64,000 nucleotides of DNA from JACDAN01 sp035707105 (GCA_035707105.1 DASSUI010000032.1:1-64000), one strand, 5' to 3'; positions 25,028 to 34,000 are shown, numbered from the stretch's first letter. Notes: generated by a model from the letters alone, not told the origin. Made by a program: numbers and translations.

Positions 25028-25845
25028 CCGTTCGCCCACCGGTAGCACCGCCGGTCGGTCCGAAGCCGCCGGACTCGCCTTGTCAGGCGCCGGAGCGGGC
25101 GGGCCGCCCGCCGCAGCCGGGACGGAGGGACGTGCATGGACCGCGGCGAGAGTCCGACCCGGCGCAGCGCTTCCCGGCAAGCCGCGACGTCGTACGGCAC
25201 CGCATGAAAGATTGCCTCTCGGCGGTCGAGGTCGAGGACGAGGAAGCGTGCCCGCACGACGCGCTCGCGTGATTGGCCGACGCTGCCAGGGTTGAGAAGG
25301 ACACGCTCGCCTGCCGGGAGGCTTACGGCCCCGCCAGCCCCAATCGTAAGCGATCCACTCTCTCTACCCCACGCCCACGGCAGGTGGGTGTGGCCGAGGA
25401 GGAGGATCGTGGCCCGAGGCTGGTCGGCCGCGATCCGGTCGAGCTGACGGGCCGCCTGCTCCGCGCGAAGGGTGTATTCCCGCGGGTCGTCGAGCGAGCC
25501 GTGCGCGACCACGACGGTGTCCGCCTCCGCACGCAGCGGCAGCCGCTCCAGATATGCCCGCGCCTCGGTTTCCAGGACGCCGGCGGTCCACTCGAGGCTC
25601 TTCCGGGCGAGCGGGACGAGGTCGGCGGCGGGAAGGCGTCCGAGCGCGAGGAGGTCGTGGTTTCCCGCGACGCTGATGGACTCGAGGCCGGCGACGACCG
25701 CGACGCATTCATTCGGGAAGGGGCCGTAGCCGACGAGGTCGCCGGCGCAGAGGTAGCCGTCGACTCTCTCTGCCCGGAGCCCGGCGAGGACCGCCTCGAG
25801 CGCGTGCAGGTTCCCGTGGACGTCAGCGAGAACGCCGTACCGCAC
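24985..25845 (-). CDS. Calcineurin-like metallophosphoesterase (YfcE/MJ0936 type)
   Basis: This 286-residue protein (GTG start) carries the full metal-site series of phosphodiesterases: LADVHGNLHALEAVL, CAGDLVGYGPFPNEC, VAGNHD, VVVAHGS and LLGHTHLP. A short basic tail (RRAARPLRRLTRRVRRLR, about 243-260) follows the domain and is not typical of YfcE; it may bind membrane or nucleic acid. It overlaps the ATP-grasp gene upstream by 23 bases and probably is translated with it. Substrates in this family include cyclic nucleotides, other phosphodiesters and phosphomonoesters. Confidence 0.85.
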   Translation of the reverse strand: MRYGVLADVHGNLHALEAVLAGLRAERVDGYLCAGDLVGYGPFPNECVAVVAGLESISVAGNHDLLALGRLPAADLVPLARKSLEWTAGVLETEARAYLERLPLRAEADTVVVAHGSLDDPREYTLRAEQAARQLDRIAADQPRATILLLGHTHLPWAWGRESGSLTIGAGGAVSLPAGERVLLNPGSVGQSRERVVRARFLVLDLDRREAIFHAVPYDVAACREALRRVGLSPRSMHVPPSRLRRAARPLRRLTRRVRRLRTDRRCYRWANGYLKVGRARFDPGP

Positions 25846-27040
25846 CGGACTCGGCCGTCTTCGGCGCCTCCGACTCCCGTCTGTTCAGCGCCGAGCGAAG
25901 GCGGCGCGAGACGCGCCAGATCGAGCCGCGAACGACAGGCATGGGATCGTCCCAGGCCCAGGCCGACTTGGCCTCGCACGTGAGGGCCCAGGGCACCCAC
26001 CGGCGGAGCGGGACACCGGATGCCCGCGCCGCGCGCGCGTCGTGGAGGTTGTAGCACCAGCGTACGCCGGAACAGACGGGCGCAATTCGCGCCCTCGACG
26101 TTCCGACAAGATCGTCGTAGACGAGCGCGGGCAGGTTGACACCCGCGCGGGCGCCGGGATGATGCCAGAGACTGAAGCGCGGGTTGACCTCGAGTAGACG
26201 GAGCTTCCCGTCGCGGCCACGTTTGAAGTCGAACTTGGCCACTCCGCGGAGGCCGATGCGGCTCGTCAGGTCGCGCCCGAGCCGGCGAACGTCCGCCGCG
26301 TCAGTGATGAGAAGCGCCGTCGAGGAACCGTACTGCGGCGGGTAGGTCCGTATCTTGCGCCCAGTGAATTCGCCGCGGACAAGACCATCACGGTTCACAT
26401 AGACGTGGTAGCTCTCAATGAGCGTCTCGGGCCCCGGCACCAGCTCCTGCGCAACGGCGTCGACGCCCGCGTCCGCGAGTCTCACGGCGACGTCGCGGAG
26501 CTCCTCGACCGTTTGAACATGTACCGCCTTCGTTCGACCAGCAAACGGCTCCCACGTCTCCCACTGGCGCGTGACGGGTTTCACGATGATGGGCGGGCGA
26601 AGCTCGATGTCGGGCGAGATGCGGACGCTGGGAGGCACGGGAAGGTTAAGGCGCTCAGCGAGCGCCTGAAAGCGCTCCTTGTCGACGAGGTCCTCGACAA
26701 GCTCGGCATCGGGAACGACGAAGCGAAACGCCTCCCCGAGCTGCTCGCGGTGACGGGAGACGAGGAGGAGGTCCCAGTCGCCCTGGTAGTACAGGACGGG
26801 CCGCGCCTCCTGCGCCTCTCCGAAGCGGAGGAGGCGCGCGAGGAGTTCGCCCGGCTCCTTCCAAGGGTCCACCGATTCAATGACCGCATCCGTGAAGCGG
26901 GAGTAGCGGACGATCGCGCCCGGCGCCGCGACGACACCGCAACGGATGCCGGCAAGCCCGAGCGGGCGGAGGAGGTCGATGTCGCCGATGACGCAGGCGA
27001 GCGGTTCTGGCCGCGGGAAAGTTACGCTTCTCGGGGACAC
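25823..27040 (-). CDS. ATP-grasp carboxylate ligase-like protein
   Basis: The frame opens at TTG 27127, but GTG 27040 (VSPRSVTFPRPEPLACVIGD) starts just before the domain and leaves room for divergent promoters, so I use it (405 residues). The fold is seen in IVKPVTRQWETWE (ATP-binding Lys), VAQELVPGPE, KFDFKRGRDGKLRLLEVNPRFS (Mg-binding Glu and Asn) and WHHPGARAGVNLP. ATP-grasp enzymes join a carboxylate to an amine or thiol through an acyl phosphate. Similar proteins occur in glycan loci, where they may attach amino acids. The acceptor is unknown. It forms an operon with the metallophosphoesterase. Confidence 0.8.
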   Translation of the reverse strand: MSPRSVTFPRPEPLACVIGDIDLLRPLGLAGIRCGVVAAPGAIVRYSRFTDAVIESVDPWKEPGELLARLLRFGEAQEARPVLYYQGDWDLLLVSRHREQLGEAFRFVVPDAELVEDLVDKERFQALAERLNLPVPPSVRISPDIELRPPIIVKPVTRQWETWEPFAGRTKAVHVQTVEELRDVAVRLADAGVDAVAQELVPGPETLIESYHVYVNRDGLVRGEFTGRKIRTYPPQYGSSTALLITDAADVRRLGRDLTSRIGLRGVAKFDFKRGRDGKLRLLEVNPRFSLWHHPGARAGVNLPALVYDDLVGTSRARIAPVCSGVRWCYNLHDARAARASGVPLRRWVPWALTCEAKSAWAWDDPMPVVRGSIWRVSRRLRSALNRRESEAPKTAESGAVRRSR

Positions 27041-27129
27041 GTGCCCCGAAGCATGGGCCAACGCCGGTCCAACCGCAAGCTGCTCGCCAGTGGCGTGAGA
27101 GACGAAATCCGGCTCGTGCCGAGACAACG

Positions 27130-28209
27130 TTGACCGCGTCCCGCCTCACACTCTGGCCGCCCCTTCCGCCTGGGGTCTACGCGCGCCGGCGTTCCACCGA
27201 CCTTCCCTTCCCGCTCGGTGCGAAGGGGTGCTCGCTCTTCGCGCGAGGCCGCCACGCGCTCTGGGAGGGAGTTCGGTTCCTCGGCGTCGAGCCGGGAGAC
27301 GAAATCCTGGTTCCCGCGTACCACTGCGGGAGCGAAATCGAGGCGCTCGCCGGCGCGGGTCTCATTTGCACCTTCTACGAAGCAGGCGAGACGCTCCAGC
27401 CTGACGACGGCGAGCTCGAGTCACTGCTCACGCCTCGCTCCCGCGCGCTGTTTCTCATTCACTACTACGGCTTCCCCCAGGATGCTCCTCGGTGGCGACG
27501 GTGGTGCGACGAGAGAGGCCTCCTGCTGATCGAGGATTGCGCCCAGGCGTGGCTCGCCTCGCACGACGGACGTCCGCTCGGGTCGTTCGGCGATCTTGCG
27601 ATCTTCAGCCTCTACAAGACGTTCGGAGTGCCGGACGGCGCCGCGCTCGTGTCGACCGGGCAGGCGAGAGGCTCGCGCGCCGCCGGCCGACTCGGGCTCG
27701 TCCCCGTCGGCAAGAAACACGTCTCCTGGCTCATGACTCGGTCGGAACGGCTCGACGCCTTCCTCTCTCGCTTCGAGCACGAGGAGGTCGAGGATTTCTC
27801 CCTCGGTGAGCCGGCGAATCCCTCGTTCGCGACCCGTTTTCTCCTGCCGCGGGTTGCCCGTCCGGATGCTGCGGCACGGCGGCGGGCGAACTACCGAATC
27901 CTCCTCGACGAGTTCGTCGAACATGTACCGCCACCATTTGCGCGGCTTCCCGAGGAAGCATGCCCTCTCGTCTTCCCACTCGAGGTCGGAGGGCGGCCGG
28001 GGCTCCGCGAACGACTGGAGCGGGAGGGGATCGAAGCCCGGCGGTTCTGGCCCTTCCTCCATCCTCTGTTTCCCGCCCGGGACTTCCCTGGAGCCGTCTC
28101 TTGGCACGATCGCTTCCTCGCATTGCCAGTCCACCAAGAGCTCCGCGAGGGAGAAGTCGGTCGGGAGGCAGCCGGGATCCGCCGAGCGCTCGCGTCGCGA
28201 GCCCCCTGA
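27130..28209 (+). CDS. DegT/DnrJ/EryC1-like aminotransferase, second copy
   Basis: The protein begins at TTG 27130 with no strong ribosome site; a later start is possible but the first residues look like part of the fold. The 359-residue PLP protein has FARGRHALWEGVRFL, ILVPAYHCGSEIEAL, LLIEDCAQAWLA (cofactor Asp) and the Lys loop FSLYKTFGVPDGAAL. It is shorter and more divergent than the aminotransferase at 11.9 kb, lacking some substrate-binding loops of sugar aminotransferases. It diverges from the ATP-grasp gene. Its product may be an amino sugar or another surface amine that the ligase uses; that link is inference. Confidence 0.82.
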   Translation: MTASRLTLWPPLPPGVYARRRSTDLPFPLGAKGCSLFARGRHALWEGVRFLGVEPGDEILVPAYHCGSEIEALAGAGLICTFYEAGETLQPDDGELESLLTPRSRALFLIHYYGFPQDAPRWRRWCDERGLLLIEDCAQAWLASHDGRPLGSFGDLAIFSLYKTFGVPDGAALVSTGQARGSRAAGRLGLVPVGKKHVSWLMTRSERLDAFLSRFEHEEVEDFSLGEPANPSFATRFLLPRVARPDAAARRRANYRILLDEFVEHVPPPFARLPEEACPLVFPLEVGGRPGLRERLEREGIEARRFWPFLHPLFPARDFPGAVSWHDRFLALPVHQELREGEVGREAAGIRRALASRAP

Positions 28210-28287
28210 ACCGGTGACTTCGTCCCTGTCTGAGACCGAGGGCCTTGAGCGCCGTAAGCGAGGGCTCACGCCGAGAGTGCTGTCCGG

Positions 28288-29628
28288 CTAACTCGTGCGG
28301 AAGCCGCTCGCCGCGCGGCGCCAGAGTGCGAGGAGGTCTCGCCCTCGCGGAACGAGATCGCTCATGCGCGCACCCAGAGCACGGGCAAAGAGAACAGCTA
28401 CGGCGAGCCCGCCCGCCGTGTACGCAATCGTCGAGGCAACGGCCGCACCCAGACCCCCGTACGGCGGTATCAGGACGATGTCGAGCGCTACGGTGATTGC
28501 GAACGCGACGGCCACCGCGGCGGTCTCGAGCCCAGGCCGCGACTGTGCAGTGAGCGCGTCACCGAGGAGTTTGAGGGAAACGATCCCGAACGCGCCGAAC
28601 GCAAGCACGCGAAGGTCGTCTACCGACCCCGCGAACTCCTTTCCGAAGATGGCGGTACAAAGGACAGGAGCCGAGACGACCATGATCACTGCCGGCGCCA
28701 CTGTGAGAAGCATGGCGGCCCGAAACAGCGTGGCCGCCTGTCGCGCGGCTTCTGTGGGCTGAGCACGAACAAGATCGGGCCGCTGGACGTTGACGAACGC
28801 CTGTGGCAAGAAGAACAGTGCTTCGGCCCAAGCAACTGCGACGCTGTACAGCCCGAGCTCCCGCGACCCTGCGATGGCCCCGACGAACCACTGGTCGAGA
28901 CGGTAATTCCCCGTCAACATCACGCGTCCGGCGTGCACCTTGATCCCAAAGCCGACCACGGGCCTGACGAGGGCACGGTCAGGTCGGCCGAAACCGGCGA
29001 GCCTGCGTTGCACGTACCACACGAGCAAGGCCGTGCTCGCCAAATACCCACCGACCATTGTGGCGATCGCGGCGAAAACCGTGAGTTCGCCCATGGCCGC
29101 CAGGATTCCATTGACCGCAGCGGTCAAGAGCGGGCCCACGACATGGGCGAGGTTCGCCGCGGCGAACCCGTAGTCTGCCTGAACGAGATACAGGAGGTAC
29201 AACTCGAAGATGATGACCGGAATCGACGCGAGCGCGAGCCATCGGGCGCTGGCGTCCGCGTCGCCGGCCAGTGCCGGAAACAGGGCGATGAGGCCGGCGA
29301 CAACGCCTATCGATGCCGCGCCGAGGACGACCGAGAAGACGATGGAGTTCGTCGCAAGCGCCGGCCTGAGGTGCGGCGAGCGCCCCGCGAGATTCGAGTG
29401 TGCCTGATGGACGCCGAGGGCAGCCAACTGTGAGGTCAGGAAGACGATCGTCGCTAGGAACGCGACATCGCCTCTGCCAGCAGGCCCAAGTGCTCGCGCG
29501 ATGACCAGGACGTTTACGAGCGCGATGACCGCCGCTGCTACCTGGCTCAAGTACGTGAAGAGCGCCGCAACGGCAAACGGCGGGCGCGCGACGGTCCTTG
29601 ACTGGCGTGAGCCGCCCCGCCCTACCAT
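28288..29628 (-). CDS. Wzx-like polysaccharide flippase (MOP superfamily), copy 1
   Basis: This 446-residue integral membrane protein has about 12 hydrophobic helices starting at residue 18. Family features include the N-terminal VLVIARALGPAGRGDVAFL and the middle RLDQWFVGAIAGSRELGLYSVA followed by a mid-chain FxPQAFVNVQRP. These proteins flip undecaprenyl-linked repeat units to the outer face. It diverges from the polymerase/ligase gene with only 15 bases between the starts, so the two may share a bidirectional promoter. A second flippase lies at 36.6 kb, which may mean two different glycans. Confidence 0.86.
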   Translation of the reverse strand: MVGRGGSRQSRTVARPPFAVAALFTYLSQVAAAVIALVNVLVIARALGPAGRGDVAFLATIVFLTSQLAALGVHQAHSNLAGRSPHLRPALATNSIVFSVVLGAASIGVVAGLIALFPALAGDADASARWLALASIPVIIFELYLLYLVQADYGFAAANLAHVVGPLLTAAVNGILAAMGELTVFAAIATMVGGYLASTALLVWYVQRRLAGFGRPDRALVRPVVGFGIKVHAGRVMLTGNYRLDQWFVGAIAGSRELGLYSVAVAWAEALFFLPQAFVNVQRPDLVRAQPTEAARQAATLFRAAMLLTVAPAVIMVVSAPVLCTAIFGKEFAGSVDDLRVLAFGAFGIVSLKLLGDALTAQSRPGLETAAVAVAFAITVALDIVLIPPYGGLGAAVASTIAYTAGGLAVAVLFARALGARMSDLVPRGRDLLALWRRAASGFRTS

Positions 29629-29643
29629 GATCTGAGGATATTC

Positions 29644-31104
29644 ATGCCAAGCTGGGAAGCTCTTGCCGGGCCTGCTGGCGATCCAAGTGCGTTCGGCAGG
29701 ACGATCGATCGCGTGGCGGTCGCACCGTTAACCGCGGTGGTCGCTGCATCCGTGGTCGCTATCGCGCTTGGCGGCGCAGCCGCCGCCGATGTGAGACTTG
29801 CCCTGGCGCTGACTGCAGCCGTCGTGGTTGGAGCCGCGCTGGTTCTGAAGCCGTCATTTCTCCTGCCCATGCTCGTCGTGGGGGTATTTCTCGAAGTCGT
29901 CAGCCTCGGAGGGCTGGGACTCGTGCCACTCATTGCCCCGGTAGGGCTTCTTTTCCTGCTCGCCGCCGCCTTGCGGCCGGGCACGGAGATCCGTGTCGGA
30001 GCGCCGCTCGTGTGGGCGTTTGCGTATGCGATCTGGGCGTACGCCAGCGGACTCTGGACCGTCAGCCTTGACGGGACCGCTTACCTCATCGCGTCGCTCG
30101 CGATCTCGGTCGTGTACATGCTCTGCTTCGCGGCACTGCTCGACAACGAGCGCGAACTCGAGCGCGTGCTGTACGCCTTTACCTTCGCGGCCCTCGCAAT
30201 CGGCGCCTTCGCCATCGGTGTGTTCGCGCTGGGTTTCTCTGAGAGCCTCACCGAGGGTCGAAGCACCGGCGGAACGGGCGATCCAAACGTGTTCGCGGCA
30301 TATCAAGTCGTGGCTCTGCCGCTTGCTGTCGTGCTCGCGGATCGCGCGCAGAAGCGCTGGGAGAGGGTCGTCGTCTATGGCGCGATCCTCGCGGTGATCG
30401 GCTCGGTGCTTACATCCGTCTCACGCGGCGGCGTCCTCACGTTGACCGCGTTGACCCTTCTCCTACTGGTTGCGCCGGCACGCACGTTCTTCCGCTCGGC
30501 GCGCCACAAGGCGATCTTCGCGACAGCCGCGGTGATCGCGGCGACCGTCTCGCTTGCGGCAAGCGGCGACCAAATCTTGCCGCGTCTCGAATCCGTCTTC
30601 GGCGATGACGCCGCGGAAACCGCAGCGAGCCGGGGCTCCGGTCGGCTCGAGTTCTGGGCGGCAGCATGGCGATCTGCCCATGAACGGCCGCTCAATGGCC
30701 TCGGCTACGGCGCGTTCCGCGATGTCTCGAACGAGCTGATTGTCGATACGCCAGGCGTCAGCTTCCAGCACTTCGAGCTGCGACCAGGTGGATCCCGTGT
30801 TCACAGCGCGTACCTTGGGTCGCTCGCCGAGCTCGGCATCGTCGGGCTGGCGCTCTTTCTGGGCCTACTGTGCTCGACTGCGCTTGCGCTTCGCCGCACG
30901 GCGAAGCGAGCCCGGGCGGCCGGCCGCTACTTCGTTATGCGAGTGGCAAATGCGCTCCTGCTCAGCCTGCTTGGCTGGTCGATCGCCTCTGTCTTCCTCT
31001 CCTCCGAGACTTCGCGCCCGTTGTGGATCGTGGTCGGACTGGCACTCGCGCTTCCGAAGCTCGTCCCGAAAGGCCCGCCAAGGGACACGGCGGTGCGGCT
31101 ATAG
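29644..31104 (+). CDS. O-antigen polymerase/ligase family membrane protein (Wzy/WaaL type)
   Basis: TGAGGA upstream supports ATG 29644. The 486-residue protein has about 11-12 membrane helices and the Wzy_C-like periplasmic region: SVSRGGVLTLTAL (conserved Arg), then a large loop near residues 300-385 ending RVHSAYLGSLAELGIVGL, where His and Glu are typical. Wzy joins repeat units outside the membrane and WaaL-like ligases move finished chains to an acceptor; the two cannot be told apart by sequence alone. It is the only such gene in the island and so the likely polymerase. It overlaps the convergent acetyltransferase by six bases. Confidence 0.85.
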   Translation: MPSWEALAGPAGDPSAFGRTIDRVAVAPLTAVVAASVVAIALGGAAAADVRLALALTAAVVVGAALVLKPSFLLPMLVVGVFLEVVSLGGLGLVPLIAPVGLLFLLAAALRPGTEIRVGAPLVWAFAYAIWAYASGLWTVSLDGTAYLIASLAISVVYMLCFAALLDNERELERVLYAFTFAALAIGAFAIGVFALGFSESLTEGRSTGGTGDPNVFAAYQVVALPLAVVLADRAQKRWERVVVYGAILAVIGSVLTSVSRGGVLTLTALTLLLLVAPARTFFRSARHKAIFATAAVIAATVSLAASGDQILPRLESVFGDDAAETAASRGSGRLEFWAAAWRSAHERPLNGLGYGAFRDVSNELIVDTPGVSFQHFELRPGGSRVHSAYLGSLAELGIVGLALFLGLLCSTALALRRTAKRARAAGRYFVMRVANALLLSLLGWSIASVFLSSETSRPLWIVVGLALALPKLVPKGPPRDTAVRL

Positions 31105-32208
31105 GCGCAGCCGCCGGGCGACGCGACGCATGGCGATCGATGTGGTCGCGAGTACGCGGACGGGATGCCATGCGCGCGTGAGTACGAGCGTTCGAGTCTG
31201 GCGATCGCCGTTGGCGAAGCGCTGCTTGTACGCTTCGCCGCCGGAGAGCATGTCGTACTGGGCGGCCCCCTCTTCGATTGCGTCGCGAATCGTTCTGCCC
31301 AGCAGCACGATGCCCGCGCTGCGCCGAGACCATGCGGGATCCAGCCCCGACTGGTAGTGGGCGTACCGTTGACCGATTCGCCAGCCGAACCAGGCGGCGA
31401 TCGGCTGCTCGTCGATCTCGAGAAACCAAAGGCGCAACCAACCGGCGTCTAGAGCAGCAGCTGCGAAATTCAGCAACGCACTGTGGGCGCCAGGTCTCGA
31501 CAGGGTCGAGGTCCCCCGCGTTTGCCACCGGCGTTCATGGAGGTCGAGGAAGGCGGATACGTCGGCCGTCAGTTCGGCCGCGCTCAAGGTCCGGCGAAAG
31601 CGCACAGCGTGGTCGCGTTCGAGTACGCGAAGCTCGCGACGAAGATGCGCACGAAACTTCCGACTTCGCGTCGCGAGGTAGTCGTCCCAGGACGAGATGC
31701 CTGAGAGGTCGATGTAGGGGAGCACTTCCCGATGGTCCTCCACCGCGGCCAACCGTCGCATGGACCACCGCCTTAGCGAAACCACCCACTGAGCCGCAAT
31801 ATCGACGTTGTCGAGGATGATGACTGACCAGTCACCCTTCCTCTGCGCAAGCACGTTGGCAGCGGCAAACGCGACGGTTTCCTCATCCTGGGCGGCCGAG
31901 ACGGGGTGGAAGTAGTCACCGAACGGGCCGCCGGCGAAACGCAGTCGCCGCGGTCGCTCGCGAAGCGAGATCACGAGCGGGAGAAGACCGCGAAGCCCCT
32001 CCTCGTCGCGGACGACGACTACCCACGGCGCCGTCTCACCCGGTTGGCGCGCGAGCCACGCGCGGAACCACTCAGGCGAGATGAACGCGTTTTCACGGCT
32101 CTCAGCGAGCGCGCGCCACGCCCGCTCGAAATCCGCCAGTGCCGCGAGGTCAGTGACAACGTCGACGCTCGCCGTGCGAGGACTGCCTTTGAGATCTGCG
32201 CCGATCAT
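31099..32208 (-). CDS. BioF2/CelD-like GNAT acyltransferase
   Basis: This 369-residue protein has two tandem GNAT-like halves. The second half carries the Acetyltransf_6/BioF2-like segment: RSRKFRAHLRRELRVLE, FLDLHERRW, WLRLWFLEIDEQPIAAWFGW and YHYQSGLDP-like YAHYQSGLDPAWS, then YDMLSGGEAYKQRF. Such proteins occur in cellulose (CelD) and EPS loci and are related to FemAB enzymes that add amino acids to cell-wall precursors. It may acylate a sugar amine made by the island aminotransferases. No catalytic residue can be assigned with certainty. Confidence 0.82.
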   Translation of the reverse strand: MIGADLKGSPRTASVDVVTDLAALADFERAWRALAESRENAFISPEWFRAWLARQPGETAPWVVVVRDEEGLRGLLPLVISLRERPRRLRFAGGPFGDYFHPVSAAQDEETVAFAAANVLAQRKGDWSVIILDNVDIAAQWVVSLRRWSMRRLAAVEDHREVLPYIDLSGISSWDDYLATRSRKFRAHLRRELRVLERDHAVRFRRTLSAAELTADVSAFLDLHERRWQTRGTSTLSRPGAHSALLNFAAAALDAGWLRLWFLEIDEQPIAAWFGWRIGQRYAHYQSGLDPAWSRRSAGIVLLGRTIRDAIEEGAAQYDMLSGGEAYKQRFANGDRQTRTLVLTRAWHPVRVLATTSIAMRRVARRLRL

Positions 32209-32264
32209 ACGCCTGCGCTCCGGACCCGGATGTTCACACCGCCCGCTGCGTACGCTTGCGCAGC

Positions 32265-33272
32265 TCAGACGTTGTATAGAGACGGTTTGTAGTCACCGAG
32301 GGCCGTCTCGAACCACTCGATCGTGCGCCGTAATCCCTCCTCGAGCGACACTTGGGCGATCCAGCCCGTGAGCCGCTCCGCTTTGCCGGTATCTGCAATT
32401 AGCCGCTCGACCTCGCTGCCCGGCGGACGGGCGCGGACGGGCGAGTGCTCGACCGCGACCTGCCGGTTGACAAGGCGCAGGACCAGGGCCGCGAGATCGG
32501 CGATGGAGACCTCGACGCCGGTGCCGAGGTTAATGACCTCGCCGTCGAGCCCTTCTGTCTCGGCACACCGAATAAGGCCGGCAACGGTGTCCTCCACATA
32601 GAGGAAGTCGCGGGTTGGATGCGTCGACCCGAGCTCGACAGCATCCATAGCCATCGCCTGCGTGATCACGGTGGGGATGACGGCCCGAGCAGATTGGCGC
32701 GGCCCGTAGGTGTTGAAGGGACGCGCGATCACTACCGGGATCTCGAAAGAGTCCTTGAAGCTCAGCGCAAGCTGATCTGCGGCGATCTTCGTGGCAGCGT
32801 AGGGCGACTGTGCCTTCAGCGGATGGTCCTCGTCGATGGGAACGGACTGGGCTGTGCCGTAGACCTCGCTTGTCGATGTATGGACGAGACGTCGTACCTC
32901 CTCGCGGCGCGAGGCCTCGAGAACGTTCAGCGTCCCGGTGACGTTCGCCTCAACGAACTCACGAGGGTGCTGATAGGAGTACGGAATCGGGATCAGTGCT
33001 CCGAGGTGAAAGACCGATTCGCACCCCTGCACCGCTCCGCCGACCGCGTCGGGATTGACGAGGTCGCCACGAAAAATCTCGACGCTATCGGCAAGGCCCG
33101 AGTCCAACCTCTCGAGCCAGCCGTAATCGTTTCGCGAGTTGTAGCGAACGAAAGCTCGAACGCTCGCTCCTGCTTGTGCGAGCGCCTCTACGAGCTGACT
33201 CCCGATGAAACCGGCCGCCCCGGTCACGAGCGTTCGGCGGCCACTCCAGTCAAGGTTGTGTTCTCGCATCAT
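32265..33272 (-). CDS. LegB-like NAD-dependent sugar-nucleotide 4,6-dehydratase
   Basis: The open frame runs to 33530, but the upstream 86 codons are low-quality; ATG 33272 or 33269 begins the protein (MREHNLDWSGRRTLVTG). The 335-residue extended SDR has TGAAGFIGSQL, then VRAFVRYNSRNDYGWLE, a stretch characteristic of LegB-type dehydratases in legionaminate pathways. STSEVYGT, YAATKIAADQ (Tyr-Lys) and RPFNTYGPRQSARAVIP follow. It should remove water to give a 4-keto-6-deoxy sugar nucleotide, the substrate of a DegT aminotransferase. The other legionaminate enzymes are not in the window, so the end product is probably a different amino-deoxy sugar. Confidence 0.85.
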   Translation of the reverse strand: MMREHNLDWSGRRTLVTGAAGFIGSQLVEALAQAGASVRAFVRYNSRNDYGWLERLDSGLADSVEIFRGDLVNPDAVGGAVQGCESVFHLGALIPIPYSYQHPREFVEANVTGTLNVLEASRREEVRRLVHTSTSEVYGTAQSVPIDEDHPLKAQSPYAATKIAADQLALSFKDSFEIPVVIARPFNTYGPRQSARAVIPTVITQAMAMDAVELGSTHPTRDFLYVEDTVAGLIRCAETEGLDGEVINLGTGVEVSIADLAALVLRLVNRQVAVEHSPVRARPPGSEVERLIADTGKAERLTGWIAQVSLEEGLRRTIEWFETALGDYKPSLYNV

Positions 33273-33532
33273 TCGCCGTCGCGCCGAGACCGAACAGCCT
33301 ACGATCTCTCGGCGGTGCAATGTACTTGTTGCGCCGCCCCACTCGCGCTCGCGTCCTCGGACGCCCGCGCGTGATCCGGGTATGCGCCCGTAGCGGCACA
33401 TCAGACGTGTCGCGCTCCTGCTCCTGGCCTCGGTGCGGATGTGGCGGACGTTCAGCGCGCCCGCGCTATTGAACGCGCTGCGGTTCCGGCTAAGATCTGA
33501 ACGGGACAATCCGGGGGAGGAGGGGGACATCT
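33273..33532. promoter_or_regulatory. Divergent control region of the pqqD-hprK operon
   Basis: 260 bases separate the dehydratase gene from the PqqD-like gene. No credible frame was found. The right end has a very strong purine-rich ribosome site (GGGGGAGGAGGGGGACATCT) just before ATG 33533, stronger than elsewhere in the island. Promoter boxes could not be assigned. Confidence 0.45.
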
Positions 33533-34000
33533 ATGGGAACGGCAGGCTTCAGGGTGAAGACCCCTGACGTGATGCACGAGTCGATCGAGGGTGAGGTAAT
33601 CATCATCAACCTCGTCTCGGGGACCTATTACAGCGTCCGCGGAAGCGGCGCAGAGATCTGGGCGCTGGCGGAGGGCGCGGAAGCGGTGAGCAACGAGGCC
33701 ATCGTGGACGCCCTCAACCCGGTCTTCGATTGCTCACGGGCGGAGCTCGAGCGCGGAGTAACGGCGTTCGTGGACGAGCTTCTGCGCGAAGGTCTCGTAG
33801 CCGAGGTTGAGACGGAAGAGGAGACGCGGCGGACGCTGACGCTGGGTGGAAACGGACACACGCGTCGGCCCTTCGAGATCCCGAAGCTCGAGAAGTACAC
33901 GGACATGCAGGACCTTGTATTGATCGATCCCGTCCACCAGGTGGACGAAGGGGGATGGCCCCGTCGCTCGGATGCTCCGACACAGGACTCCGATGGGTGA
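33533..34000 (+). CDS. PqqD-like peptide chaperone with leader-peptide-like tail
   Basis: The 155-residue protein starts after an unusually strong ribosome site. Residues 1-95 are a PqqD/RRE winged-helix fold: VIIINLVSGTYYSV, IWALAEG and FVDELLREGLV. PqqD domains bind leader peptides of ribosomal peptide products. A linker rich in Glu and Gly follows, then RRPFEIPKLEKYTDMQDL (111-128) and LVLIDPVHQVDEGGWP, ending in RRSDAPTQDSDG. The FxxPxLxxYxD pattern is like the leader motif of lasso-peptide precursors. So chaperone and a precursor-like segment appear in one chain. The HprK-like kinase follows with a GTGA overlap. The related HPr-rel-A gene sets of EPS loci have no known function. Confidence 0.82.
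   Translation: MGTAGFRVKTPDVMHESIEGEVIIINLVSGTYYSVRGSGAEIWALAEGAEAVSNEAIVDALNPVFDCSRAELERGVTAFVDELLREGLVAEVETEEETRRTLTLGGNGHTRRPFEIPKLEKYTDMQDLVLIDPVHQVDEGGWPRRSDAPTQDSDG

Noticed and set aside
32265..33530. Longer start at 33530 for the LegB-like dehydratase
   Set aside because: The added 86 residues are basic, low-quality sequence; the protein begins properly at 33272 and the rest is needed as promoter space.
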